Shown: positions 1-8,206, counted from the stretch's first letter. The stretch is 64,000 bases of DNA from Rummeliibacillus sp963792445 (GCA_963792445.1 CAWBWO010000009.1:62001-126000); one strand, 5' to 3'. Translations and numbers: made by a program. The notes: a model not told the origin generated them from the sequence alone.

Positions 1-370
1 AATCAGTATTCAAACGACGTAAACTGCCCTCAACAGCTTCTCGTAAGAAGGTAGGGGAATTATCAAACGTAACTTTTCCATCTTGTAAAACATGTGCGCC
101 TTTTGTTGCCAACACAACATCTTGGCGTTTTCCACTAACTTTTAGAACTTCACCAACTAATTCTTCAGAACGACCAATCCCATAGATATAAGCAGTATCG
201 ATAAAGTTAATACCATGTTCAATTCCTTCCAAAACTAGCTTTTTCCCAGCTTCTTCATCCAAATTTGGATATAAATTATGTCCACCAACTGCATTGGCCC
301 CTAAGCCGATTGGATTGACAAATAAATCCGTTTTCCCAATTTGTACTTTTTGCTTATGATCGATTGCCAT
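1..370 (-). CDS. Aldo/keto reductase, C-terminus cut by window edge
   Basis: NAD(P)H-dependent oxidoreductase of the aldo/keto reductase superfamily, cytosolic TIM barrel. Reading the minus strand from the ATG at 370 gives about 123 residues with the start of the barrel. The active-site stretch FIDTAYIYG contains the usual Asp (about residue 58) and Tyr (about 63), and the catalytic Lys lies in ATKG (about 90). The start is supported by a strong AAAGGAGG at 380-387. The rest of the gene runs off the left edge, so substrate class cannot be judged. It resembles IolS/YccK-type reductases of Bacillus in its N-terminal pattern, which is family-level recognition only. An IS605-like remnant begins right next to its ribosome binding site. 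Confidence 0.85.
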   Translation of the reverse strand, partial: MAIDHKQKVQIGKTDLFVNPIGLGANAVGGHNLYPNLDEEAGKKLVLEGIEHGINFIDTAYIYGIGRSEELVGEVLKVSGKRQDVVLATKGAHVLQDGKVTFDNSPTFLREAVEGSLRRLNTD

Positions 371-384
371 ATTCAAAATCCTCC

Positions 385-535
385 TTTATCCCGCATTAAC
401 TGGCTTTTGACTCCCACCTCAAGGCTTTAGAAAATTCGAAGAAGTATAGGTGGGTGATAACTGTGCCCGTAAACGCCCGATTGGTTCAACTAACAATCAG
501 TGGGGAATGCCCCCACTGATTGAAGTTTCACTTTA
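385..535. mobile_element. IS200/IS605-like remnant or miniature element (paired hairpin ends)
   Basis: A gene-free 150-bp stretch lies between the reductase and tag. It starts after TTTAT (385-389), a typical IS605-family target. It holds a first hairpin, CCCACCT (413-419) with AGGTGGG (448-454), and a second, near-perfect hairpin, CAATCAGTGGGG (494-505) with CCCCACTGATTG (511-522). It ends in GAAGTTTCAC followed by TTTAT. Subterminal hairpins without terminal inverted repeats are the mark of this family, and the right end of such elements normally carries the TnpB guide RNA scaffold. No tnpA or tnpB is present, so this would be an internally deleted copy. The family assignment comes from pattern recognition, not a search. 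Confidence 0.45.
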
Positions 536-629
536 TTGCGAAATATGATTCTATTAGAATATTACACGTATTGGAGGTTATATTACCAAAAATATGCTTT
601 CATTCTTACTATAGGTAGAATTGGAACCT

Positions 630-1148
630 CTATAATTTACTATTTGAAGGATGTAAAAAGCAGCTTTCCTCATGTATTGTTGGCAATAATCCAACTGCAA
701 TTAAATAACTCTCCGCAATCGTACCACCAACATGTTTAAAAGTTTTTTTCAGGATTTTTAATTTTTCCTCTTTCGATTCCGGTAAATTTGACAAAAACTC
801 AAAAAAACAGCCATGCAAGTTAATTAACTGCAGACAAACTTTCGCATTATAAATGGTTGCTTCTATTTTCCGTCTATTTCGAATGATGCCTTCATTATTT
901 ATTAACCGTTCAACATCTTGATCAGTGAAAGTAGCAACATCTTCTATTTGAAAATTGGAAAAAGCATCCCTGAAATTTTCTCTCTTATTAAAAACCGTTT
1001 CCCATTTCAAACCAGCCTGGAAAACCTCTAAAGTTAAAGCTTCGAAAAGGGCTAGATTGTCCTTAATAATATGTCCCCATTCCTGATCATGGTATTGGAT
1101 GAGTAGGGGATTGTTGTTACACCAGTTGCATCTTATTAAATCATTCAT
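630..1148 (-). CDS. tag: DNA-3-methyladenine glycosylase I
   Basis: Base-excision repair enzyme that removes 3-methyladenine from alkylated DNA. The 172-residue protein opens with RCNWCNN and YHDQEWG, followed by FQAGLKWETVFNKRENF and GIIRNRRKI, all characteristic of Tag. The Cys pair near the N-terminus and the late His/Cys (HEESCF) correspond to the zinc site of the family. It is about 15 residues shorter than typical Tag, because the segment between GCFFEFL and KTFKHVGGT lacks the usual insert. The start ATG at 1148 follows AAGGAGTT with good spacing. The gene stands alone, convergent with nothing obvious, and a 21-nt repeat block lies just upstream. Confidence 0.9.
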   Translation of the reverse strand: MNDLIRCNWCNNNPLLIQYHDQEWGHIIKDNLALFEALTLEVFQAGLKWETVFNKRENFRDAFSNFQIEDVATFTDQDVERLINNEGIIRNRRKIEATIYNAKVCLQLINLHGCFFEFLSNLPESKEEKLKILKKTFKHVGGTIAESYLIAVGLLPTIHEESCFLHPSNSKL

Positions 1149-1200
1149 ATTATCGAACTCCTTACGAAAATTTAGTTAGATTGAATTTTAGATTAGTTGT

Positions 1201-1284
1201 TGAGTTGGTTTAATTCAGGCTTGAGTAGTTCTAGTCAAAGTATGAGTGCTTCAAATCCAAATTTGACTGCTTCAAATAAAGACC
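1201..1284. repeat. 21-nt intergenic tandem repeat, four units
   Basis: Four degenerate 21-nt units begin at 1201, 1222, 1243 and 1264, each of the form TGAGTnnTTCnAATCAAAG plus two bases. The block lies upstream of tag in a gene-free stretch. Related 21-nt blocks occur at 8962-9045 and 51505-51690, so this is a dispersed family and not a local accident. Confidence 0.7.
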
Positions 1285-1488
1285 CAAGAAACTCCAATAA
1301 CCAAACAAGAGATTAAAAAAATCCTTCATTTTATCTGTATATTTCCATCTTTTATCGAAATACTTATTATGAAAAATATTGTAATTGATTATGGAGCTAT
1401 ATTTAACCGATAAGGGTGGGAATGACAATGTTAAAAGAAATGTTTTATATGCTATCTTTTAGTATTATACTTTCATTATTTTCTGTAA

Positions 1489-1968
1489 ATGGTGGCGTAT
1501 TATGCAAATTCAAATTCTGATAGTAAACCCCCATCATTTGAAGAGAAGTTCACTGAAGTGGGATATAAAACCGTGGGAGAATCAGTTAAGGAATTTGAAA
1601 ATCATATGAAATGTGAGGTACAGTTACCCGAACTTATGCCTTCTATTCCTTTCACACATAAATTCGGGCGTTTTATTGAAGATACAAAAGATGATTTGAA
1701 TGATTCTCTAGAAATTAGGTTTGTAAATAAAGATGTAAGTGAAAATATTTATAAAATGGATATTCGTTCTTTAAACAATAAACTGAACTTCAAAGGTAAA
1801 GAGTATGCACTTCAAGATGGTAGTAAAGGAGTTTATTTTGAAGACTACCAATTTAACTTTTTTGTCTTTGAAAAGAACAATTTGCAATATGTTTTAGGAA
1901 TTCATAAAAAATTATCCAACACTGTTACGCCTGATACTTTTGTTCGAATCGCGAATTCAGTAAAATAA
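1489..1968 (+). CDS. Hypothetical protein, probably exported; N-terminus likely frameshifted
   Basis: I do not recognise a named family. The 159-residue reading frame is mixed alpha/beta with a C-terminal stretch (VTPDTFVRIANSVK) that recurs in small secreted or lipoprotein-like Bacillus proteins. An ATG at 1428 in another frame begins a hydrophobic stretch (MLKEMFYMLSFSIILSLFSV) that looks like a signal peptide and runs out of frame just before this ORF. Joining them by a one-base shift near 1490-1510 would give an exported protein of about 180 residues. The internal ATG at 1489 has no convincing ribosome binding site, which favours the upstream start. The function is unknown. Confidence 0.5.
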   Translation: MVAYYANSNSDSKPPSFEEKFTEVGYKTVGESVKEFENHMKCEVQLPELMPSIPFTHKFGRFIEDTKDDLNDSLEIRFVNKDVSENIYKMDIRSLNNKLNFKGKEYALQDGSKGVYFEDYQFNFFVFEKNNLQYVLGIHKKLSNTVTPDTFVRIANSVK

Positions 1969-1996
1969 CTTGATCAACATTCATTGTCCGAAATAT

Positions 1997-2674
1997 TTAC
2001 TTCGATATTTCCATTATTAATTCCTTGGTATTATTCTTTGGTGAATTCACATAATCAGAAACTTCATATGACATCATTTCAGCCTCATCATAAGGTATTA
2101 GCAAAGATTTTAAAATTCCATGGTCTCGAATGGTTCGGTCTAACCAAATGGATTGATGTTCTTTTGGTAGAATGACTGGCATTCGGTCATGGATTTTAGC
2201 CATGAGATTGTTTGGTTTGGTTGTTAAGATTGTACATGTATGAATGATTTCATTTGTAGGGGAGTGCCATGTATCATATACCCCAGCTACTGCAAATGTT
2301 GAATCATGTTTCATCTTGATCAGCATCGGCGTTTTGGACTTTTCCTCGCGTTTCCACTCAAAAAAGGAGCTCATTGGAATGATGCAACGCTTTTGTTCGA
2401 ATGCTTTTTTAAAACTTGGTTTGACATCTACGGTTTCAGAACGGGCATTGATCATCTTGGATGCCATCTTTGTATCCTTTGCCCAAGATGGGATCAGCCC
2501 CCATTTCAAGTGCCCCATTCGATTTTTTTCCCCATCATTAATAATCGCGACGATATTTTGAGTGGGTGCAATATTGTAACTTTCCTCATAAAGAGCTTCA
2601 TCAAATGCTTGCTGTATATCAAATTCTTCGAGTAGCTCATCAAAAGAAGAATACAACGAAAAACGACCACACAT
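1997..2674 (-). CDS. SRAP-domain protein (abasic-site DNA-protein crosslinker, YedK/HMCES family)
   Basis: Members of this family protect abasic sites in single-stranded DNA by forming a thiazolidine crosslink through Cys2. The 225-residue product starts MCGRFSL, so Cys2 is exposed after Met removal. The other active-site residues are present: Asn76 in INARSE, Glu106 in SFFEWK and His162 in IHDRMP. Length is normal. The ATG at 2674 follows AAGGAGTGTG. The gene is alone, transcribed toward the hypothetical gene at 1489-1968, with only about 30 bases between them. It is often called SOS response-associated peptidase. I see no LexA box that I would defend. Confidence 0.92.
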   Translation of the reverse strand: MCGRFSLYSSFDELLEEFDIQQAFDEALYEESYNIAPTQNIVAIINDGEKNRMGHLKWGLIPSWAKDTKMASKMINARSETVDVKPSFKKAFEQKRCIIPMSSFFEWKREEKSKTPMLIKMKHDSTFAVAGVYDTWHSPTNEIIHTCTILTTKPNNLMAKIHDRMPVILPKEHQSIWLDRTIRDHGILKSLLIPYDEAEMMSYEVSDYVNSPKNNTKELIMEISK

Positions 2675-2768
2675 TCGTACACACTCCTTTTAATTTGGTT
2701 TAGTCGATTTAACATCTCTTTATAAGTCCTGTGAAAATCGAATCATATCTATACATTGAATCCCATTT

Positions 2769-3203
2769 TCAAAAATTGTTTGACTGTAATGTCTGAGAAG
2801 AGAAATCTCGGTCTATATGCGTCATTCTAAAACCACATTTTCGGTATAACGCTAATTGATTAATACTTGAATTGCCTGTCCCTACTTCCATGGTTTTAAA
2901 TCCAGCAGTCCTTGCAGTTTCGATTGCATGAAAAATAAGTTTCTTTCCAATCCCATTATTGTGTCGACTTACTTCGACGGCCACATTTACCAATTCAACG
3001 GTTTCAGGTCTTGTAGGGAGTAATACGTATTCGCCTATTATTTGATTGTTTTCTTCCAACACATAACAAATGCCTCTTTGTAAATATTCGCTTACTAGAA
3101 TTTCAGAAGGATCTACTAATAATAATTGCATAGGATAAGATTCTGTTCCACTTAATATTCGAATAAATATTTTCACCTCTCTATTAAAATAACATGTAGT
3201 CAT
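2769..3203 (-). CDS. GNAT-family N-acetyltransferase
   Basis: A predicted acyl-CoA-dependent N-acetyltransferase of unknown substrate. The fold signature is clear: strand residues VELVNVAVEVS, the acetyl-CoA pyrophosphate loop SRHNNGIGKKL (about residues 79-89), and a C-terminal ALYRKCGF motif. The start is uncertain. The ATG at 3203 has no good ribosome binding site, while AGAGGTG at 3174-3180 sits upstream of an in-frame ATT codon giving IRILSGTES, which is where homologous proteins usually begin. Either a rare start codon or a point change has occurred, or the longer start is right. It is monocistronic and divergent from lysE. Confidence 0.75.
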   Translation of the reverse strand: MTTCYFNREVKIFIRILSGTESYPMQLLLVDPSEILVSEYLQRGICYVLEENNQIIGEYVLLPTRPETVELVNVAVEVSRHNNGIGKKLIFHAIETARTAGFKTMEVGTGNSSINQLALYRKCGFRMTHIDRDFSSQTLQSNNF

Positions 3204-3294
3204 TCAATTGAAACAATAAAAACTAGATTGATTTTATATGTATTTTTTAGCATAATTATGATATTGAAATCTTGAAATAAAAGGAAGCGTTGAC

Positions 3295-3927
3295 TTGGAA
3301 GTTTACATAAAATATTTATTGGTCGGACTTGCCATTGCATTACCGGTTGGAGCAATCACTGTTGAGATGACGAAACAAGGGCTTAAAAACGGCTTCATAC
3401 ATGGCTGGGCTGTGGGATTAGGCGGAATGACGATTGATTTCATACTCATCCTAGCATTATATTTTGGATTAGCATCCGTTTTGGCACTACCATATGTTCA
3501 AATGCCGTTATGGCTAATAGGGGCAGGGTTCCTCGCAATGTTAGGTTATGATTCCATCAAAAATGCGGATCAAGACATTACGTTATCGGGCGAAAAACCA
3601 ACCAGATCTTTTTGGAGTACATACAAAAACGGAATTCTAGTGGCAGTCTCTCCTGGAAATCTAGTATTCTGGGTCTCTGTATTTGGAACGGTATTAACGG
3701 AATCCTATCAATCTACTCATTCAAGTAGCTTTATCATAGCTGCTTTAGGGATATTATCAGGAATCCTAGTACATGATATTGGGTTACTTTCAATTGTTGC
3801 TACAACTAGAAAAGTCATGAGTAGAAATATGATTAAGTGGAGCTCCATTATTGCAGGAGGATTGCTATTTATCTTTGCTGGGTATTTTATTTATGAATTT
3901 ATTAAGGACATAATGAAATTTATATAA
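3295..3927 (+). CDS. LysE-family transporter
   Basis: Inner-membrane exporter of the LysE/RhtB type, probably for amino acids or derivatives. The 210-residue protein has about six hydrophobic segments, with the family opening VGLAIALPVGAITVEMTKQGLKNG and a central NLVFWVSVFG segment. TTG at 3295 is chosen because AAGGAAG lies seven bases upstream. It is a single gene ending before the shared terminator at 4055-4098. The substrate cannot be read from sequence. Confidence 0.85.
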   Translation: MEVYIKYLLVGLAIALPVGAITVEMTKQGLKNGFIHGWAVGLGGMTIDFILILALYFGLASVLALPYVQMPLWLIGAGFLAMLGYDSIKNADQDITLSGEKPTRSFWSTYKNGILVAVSPGNLVFWVSVFGTVLTESYQSTHSSSFIIAALGILSGILVHDIGLLSIVATTRKVMSRNMIKWSSIIAGGLLFIFAGYFIYEFIKDIMKFI

Positions 3928-4054
3928 ATTGTTAATCAAACAATAATGAAGGTATGGAAGTACCACCACTATCGCCTCATCAAATGCACACTGAATCAAT
4001 CATCTAAGACGTTGAATTTTTGGTCATTTCGCAACTTAATAGCTTAATACTAAT

Positions 4055-4098
4055 AAAAGCGATTTTTTCTCAAATTTAGTGAGAAAAGATCGCTTTTT
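4055..4098. terminator. Bidirectional rho-independent terminator
   Basis: The arms AAAAGCGAT and ATCGCTTTT, extended inward by TTTTCTC and GAGAAAA, are flanked by A-rich and T-rich tracts. It sits between convergent lysE and yaaH and can serve both. Confidence 0.85.
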
Positions 4099-4113
4099 AA
4101 TATACCCCATCAA

Positions 4114-5379
4114 TTATAAAATCCGTCTAACCCTAAAGAATTCATTAATCAATACTTGCGATTGTGTAAACGGTAAACCAAGCTGCCATGAACCTAAACC
4201 TCTCAAACGAAGGTCCACAATCATTTTAAGTTTTTGTGCGAGCGCGCGGGCATCTTCAAACCAGACAACATGCCTATTCCCATCGTTATCGTAATAATAG
4301 AAGAACGGCTGCTGATATTGTATGGAATATTGAATCGGAACACTATGGTTCATCGCGGTTTTGTAAGCATCTGCGACAGAAATGGCATTTGCAGTGATCA
4401 CATCGCCATTATCTGCCAATGTCCAATCATAGCCGTAGCGAGGTAAGCCAAGAAGTATTTTGTTTCGGCCCATTTTCGAAATTGCATAATTCACGGTTTT
4501 CCTAACATCTTGAATTGGCGCAACAGGACCAGGTTCACTACTCGCCTCATGCCAGTCGTATGCCATCAGGAAAACAAAGTCTACTGCTGCTCCGATTCCA
4601 CCATAATCAAAGCCGCTATTGTACTCAGGTTCATTATCACCTGTTTTGTAAGGCACTGCTACTGAAGTTGATAATCCTTCTGGTCTTAACCGAGTACTTA
4701 ACGCTTGTAAAAAGCTTGTAAAATTATCTCTTTCTTCAGGAGGAACAAGTTCAAAATCAATATTAACGCCTGCATAATTATTACTTTTTACTAAATCATA
4801 GATATTATCGATTAACTGTTGTCTTACTGATGGAGAAGATAAAACTTGCCTTACTAATTGGGAACTGAAACCACTAGAAGTTAAATTGGTAATAACTGCA
4901 ATTGGTGCAACAAAGTTTTGCCTAGATAACCGAACAATTTGCTGGTCATCTAGCTCACTTAAACTGCCATCCGCATCAATATGATGTTCGAAAATCCCAT
5001 AATACGTATTATACGGTGCATACCTTTGTACAAGAAGTTGATCGTTCTCAGGAGTAGTAACAGTTATATAGCCAAAACTATATGCGCTATATTTTCGCCT
5101 CGGTGGAAGATATAAACGCATGCCTACAACTAAGTTGTTTGAGTGGAGCCCATTATATGCTTGAATCGTTTGAATAGGCACCATGGCCATTCGAGAAATT
5201 GAAAACAGTGAATCACCTGGTTGGACAATATACTGATCGGTTGGTATCAGTAAGTCTTGACCTGGAACAATTGAATCAGAGGATAATCCATTAATAATTC
5301 GAATACTATCCATTGTCACCTGATATTTTTGAGCAATGGAAAAAATCGATTCACCAGACTTTACGACATAAATAAACAA
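4114..5379 (-). CDS. yaaH: Spore germination glycosidase with two LysM domains (SleL/YaaH type)
   Basis: Spore cortex-lytic glycoside hydrolase family 18 enzyme (N-acetylglucosaminidase type), acting on muramic-lactam peptidoglycan during germination. Two LysM modules span about residues 1-47 and 49-92 (YVVKSGESIFSIAQKY and YIVQPGDSLFSISR). The GH18 barrel follows from about residue 100, with the catalytic strand GVNIDFE containing Asp208 and Glu210. There is no classic signal peptide, as in known SleL/YaaH, which reach the spore through LysM binding. The TTG start at 5379 follows AAGGTGG with good spacing. This is direct evidence that the organism forms spores. The gene is monocistronic. Confidence 0.9.
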   Translation of the reverse strand: MFIYVVKSGESIFSIAQKYQVTMDSIRIINGLSSDSIVPGQDLLIPTDQYIVQPGDSLFSISRMAMVPIQTIQAYNGLHSNNLVVGMRLYLPPRRKYSAYSFGYITVTTPENDQLLVQRYAPYNTYYGIFEHHIDADGSLSELDDQQIVRLSRQNFVAPIAVITNLTSSGFSSQLVRQVLSSPSVRQQLIDNIYDLVKSNNYAGVNIDFELVPPEERDNFTSFLQALSTRLRPEGLSTSVAVPYKTGDNEPEYNSGFDYGGIGAAVDFVFLMAYDWHEASSEPGPVAPIQDVRKTVNYAISKMGRNKILLGLPRYGYDWTLADNGDVITANAISVADAYKTAMNHSVPIQYSIQYQQPFFYYYDNDGNRHVVWFEDARALAQKLKMIVDLRLRGLGSWQLGLPFTQSQVLINEFFRVRRIL

Positions 5380-5559
5380 AGAACCGCCACCTTCAAATTA
5401 GTCGTCAATAGTAAGATATGCATAAGCGCCTAAATTTGAGATAACTATTTTATACGATTTTCAAAAGGGTTTACTTATGAATAAAGCGAATAAAAATATA
5501 TAGGAAAATTTAGGAGAATTTAGCGAATAACAATTATTATTGAAAAAGTGGGTGAGTAA

Positions 5560-6117
5560 TTGCATTTACAGATTTTTTTCTATCTACTCATATGCTATTT
5601 ACTGGGATGTTGTATGGCAGCATGGTTTGTTGGAAAATGGTATGGGGTTTCGTTACAAACGATGAATAGTGGTAATTTAGGTGCACGAAACGCAGGTAGA
5701 ATACTTGGAAAAGGAGCTTTTTGCGTTACATTTGCTGTTGATGCTTTAAAGGGAATACTTGCCGTTCTTCTGGGAAGAGTACTATCACTTGATGAAATCA
5801 TCGTATCTTTCGGTATTTTCGTTTGTATTTTAGGACATCTTTTTCCATTTTGGCTACGTCTAAAAGGGGGAAAGGGTGTGGCAACGATGATTGGTGGATT
5901 GTCTTGGTTAAATCCCTATCTTTTTTTAACTCTATTATGCGGGGTTTTGGTATCTTTACCATTTACGAAAAGTCTTACATGGAGCATGTTGTTTGGCTTT
6001 ATTGCTTACAGTATCGCTTTGGTTTTATGGAATTTGCCAGAGGACAGTCCTATAATGATCAGCTTTTTGTGCATTACTTGGAAGCATCTTGAAAACTTAA
6101 AGAAAAGGGTGATTTGA
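5560..6117 (+). CDS. plsY: PlsY-like glycerol-3-phosphate acyltransferase (paralogue)
   Basis: Integral membrane acyltransferase that uses acyl-phosphate, normally to make 1-acyl-glycerol-3-phosphate. The 185-residue protein carries the family motifs: NSGNLGARNAGR (residues 36-47), GHLFPFWLRLKGGKGVAT (92-109) and a C-terminal KHLENLKKR. There are about five membrane segments. The TTG start follows GTGGGTGAG. Its stop overlaps the next gene, a GNAT-aminotransferase fusion, so the two are co-translated. That context is unusual for the housekeeping plsY, which suggests a specialised paralogue. The acceptor may not be glycerol-3-phosphate. Confidence 0.88.
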   Translation: MHLQIFFYLLICYLLGCCMAAWFVGKWYGVSLQTMNSGNLGARNAGRILGKGAFCVTFAVDALKGILAVLLGRVLSLDEIIVSFGIFVCILGHLFPFWLRLKGGKGVATMIGGLSWLNPYLFLTLLCGVLVSLPFTKSLTWSMLFGFIAYSIALVLWNLPEDSPIMISFLCITWKHLENLKKRVI

Positions 6118-6119
6118 GT

Positions 6120-7688
6120 ATGTATTGGTGTAAAATTGCAAGAACTGAGAAAGAATTTGAAGACATTGCAAAATTAAATTATAAGACCTTTGTGGAAGAA
6201 ATCCCACAACATCAAGCAAATGGGGAAAAAGTACTGATTGATCCATTCCATACTGAAAATACATATTTGCTCGTTTATAAAGATACTGAAATGGTTGGGA
6301 TGCTTGCATTTAGGGATCAAAGACCTTTTTCATTAGACAGAAAAATCGGCCCTGTAGAGGAGAAACTGAATCAAGAGGATTGTCAAAAATTATGTGAGAT
6401 TAGGCTTTTATCCGTAAAAAAGGATTTTAGAAATGGCAGGGTATTTCAACAACTTGCAAAAGCAATCTATACGTTTGTTTATGATAGAGGTTACACAGCA
6501 GCAGTCATTTCAGGAACAACTCGAGAAGAAAAGCTATACAGTCAGCTTGGATTTCAACAGTTTGCAGAAAAAATGGGAACAGAAGATGCTACCTTCCTTC
6601 CAATGATTTTAACAAGAAAAAACAGTGAGCAAATGATAAATCGCATCCACATCAAAAATTACTCATTTTATCCCGGTCCTACAGAACAAATTCATCCTTT
6701 AATGAATACCAGCACATCACATCGATCTCAGCAATTTGCAATAATGTTTGAAGAAATGAAAAAACAATTACTAAATATAGCGAAAACAAAGTATGTTACT
6801 ACTCTTGTAGGGACAGGTACTTTAGCGAACGATGTCATGTTAGGACAGATGAAAGCAGAGTTTAAAGAATCTAAAGGATTAATGATTTCAAATGGTGAAT
6901 TTGGCGAACGCCTGATACGGCAAGCAAAAAAATGGAAATTAAACTTTGACGTATGTTCTTACAAGTGGGGAGAAGCTTTTAATTTACTAGAAATTGAACA
7001 GAACTTATGGACAGGTTTATATGATTGGGTATGCTTTATACATGGTGAAACATCAACAGGGATGTGTAATGACTTAGAGCCAATGCTTCAATTAGCAAAA
7101 AAATATCGTGTAAAAGTATGTGCAGATTGCATAAGTTCATTCGGTTCTTTTCTATTTTCGATGGAGAACTTGCATATGGCCACTGCCGTTAGTGGAAAAT
7201 CATTGGGTGCATTGAGTGGACTTGCATTTGTATTTTCCAATCAACAACCACTAAAAAATGATGCACCGTTGTATCTAAATCTTTATTATTATTTTAAAAA
7301 TTCACTTCCATTTACAATGCCAGCATTCTTAGTTTCTAATACACTTTTCGCATTACAACAATATCCAGAACGATTTACAATATTACAAGAACGAATGAAT
7401 CAAGTCATAGAGAGTCCATTCAAACCATTCAGTTTCATTCAGTCAGCCACTTATCCTATGATCATGTCAATGAATATGTCAGCTGAATTACAATATTTTA
7501 GCGAAGATGCAAAACTCAACGGACTACTGTTACATGATGAAAGTAACTATTTAAAGAAACGCCAAATAACTCAAATTTCAGTAATCTCACCTAATTTTGA
7601 ACAAGCGTTTAAAAAACTACAAGCATTTTATGTTTGCTATAACCAAGTCATTGCGAAAAGCACACCACAAGCACAAGTTCATGAATAA
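6120..7688 (+). CDS. Fusion: N-acyltransferase (GNAT) domain plus class V aminotransferase
   Basis: Two-domain protein of about 522 residues. Residues 1-170 form a GNAT-like domain with the opening pattern LNYKTFVEEIPQH, LVYKDTEMVGMLAFRD and CEIRLLSVKKDFRNGR, closest in style to acyl-ACP-using N-acyl amino acid synthases (FeeM/OlsB-like). Residues 180-520 form a PLP aminotransferase of fold type I, class V: YPGPTEQIHP (184-193), SHRS (200-203), GTGTLAND (231-238), HGETSTGM (308-315), ADCISSFGS (335-343) and a probable PLP lysine K360 in VSGKSLGAL. ATG 6120 is preferred over the TTG at 6114 because AGGGTGA lies seven bases upstream. It overlaps plsY. Together the pair could make an acylated amino compound. 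That is inference. Confidence 0.82.
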   Translation: MYWCKIARTEKEFEDIAKLNYKTFVEEIPQHQANGEKVLIDPFHTENTYLLVYKDTEMVGMLAFRDQRPFSLDRKIGPVEEKLNQEDCQKLCEIRLLSVKKDFRNGRVFQQLAKAIYTFVYDRGYTAAVISGTTREEKLYSQLGFQQFAEKMGTEDATFLPMILTRKNSEQMINRIHIKNYSFYPGPTEQIHPLMNTSTSHRSQQFAIMFEEMKKQLLNIAKTKYVTTLVGTGTLANDVMLGQMKAEFKESKGLMISNGEFGERLIRQAKKWKLNFDVCSYKWGEAFNLLEIEQNLWTGLYDWVCFIHGETSTGMCNDLEPMLQLAKKYRVKVCADCISSFGSFLFSMENLHMATAVSGKSLGALSGLAFVFSNQQPLKNDAPLYLNLYYYFKNSLPFTMPAFLVSNTLFALQQYPERFTILQERMNQVIESPFKPFSFIQSATYPMIMSMNMSAELQYFSEDAKLNGLLLHDESNYLKKRQITQISVISPNFEQAFKKLQAFYVCYNQVIAKSTPQAQVHE

Positions 7689-7708
7689 AATCAAAAAAAT
7701 TTCACAAA

Positions 7709-7760
7709 ATGACACTAAAAGGTGTTATAATTTTCATGACACTAAAAGGTGTTATATTGA
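7709..7760 (+). promoter_or_regulatory. Tandem operator-like repeats overlapping the SRPBCC-arsR promoter
   Basis: A 20-nt sequence beginning ATGACACTAAAAGGTGTTAT occurs at 7709-7728 and again, identical, at 7736-7755, a 27-base period. Each contains the near-palindrome ACACTnAAnGGTGT and runs into a minus-ten-like box (TATAAT at 7726-7731, TATATT at 7753-7758). The position just upstream of an operon that ends with an ArsR repressor suggests autoregulation through these sites. Confidence 0.6.
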
Positions 7761-7780
7761 ATTTGGAGGCTCATTTTATC

Positions 7781-8200
7781 ATGACAAATACATTACCAGA
7801 AATTCGTAAAACAATTGTACTGAATGCACCGATTGAAAAAGTTTGGAAAGCTGTTGCAACATCAGAAGGAATCGGAGGTTGGTGGATGCCAAATACGTTC
7901 GTACCTGAATTAGGCCATGATTTCGTTCTTCATGCAGGTCAATATGGCGACTCCCCATGTAAAGTAACAGAACTTGAGCCACCACATAAAGTAGGATTTG
8001 ATTGGGGCAAAGATTGGCATTTAACTATGGAATTGAAAGAATTAGAAGAAGGAAAAACAGAATTTACGCTAATCCATTCAGGCTGGGACGAAGAAAAGAG
8101 CACAGAGTTTGGTCAACCACATACAGTCATTCGCGAAGTAATGGATGGCGGCTGGGAAGGAATCGTTAACAAAAGCTTACCAAAATACATCGAGGCATAA
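7781..8200 (+). CDS. SRPBCC / AHSA1-like ligand-binding protein
   Basis: Small cytosolic START/Bet v1-like domain protein of about 139 residues, the activator-of-Hsp90-homology 1-like type that in Bacillota is usually paired with an ArsR regulator. Recognisable features are IVLNAPIEKVWKAVATSEGIGGWW near the start and the terminal GWEGIVNKSLPKYIEA helix. ATG 7781 is chosen over an in-frame ATG at 7709 because GGAGG lies at 7765-7769 and the longer start lies inside the operator repeats. The ligand and biochemical role are unknown for this subgroup. It is followed six bases later by the ArsR gene. Confidence 0.85.
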   Translation: MTNTLPEIRKTIVLNAPIEKVWKAVATSEGIGGWWMPNTFVPELGHDFVLHAGQYGDSPCKVTELEPPHKVGFDWGKDWHLTMELKELEEGKTEFTLIHSGWDEEKSTEFGQPHTVIREVMDGGWEGIVNKSLPKYIEA

Positions 8201-8206
8201 TCGGCT

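Noticed and set aside
1231..1428. 65-codon minus-strand frame
   Set aside because: Overlaps the 21-nt repeats and a signal-peptide-like region of the plus-strand gene. No ribosome binding site and no recognisable sequence.
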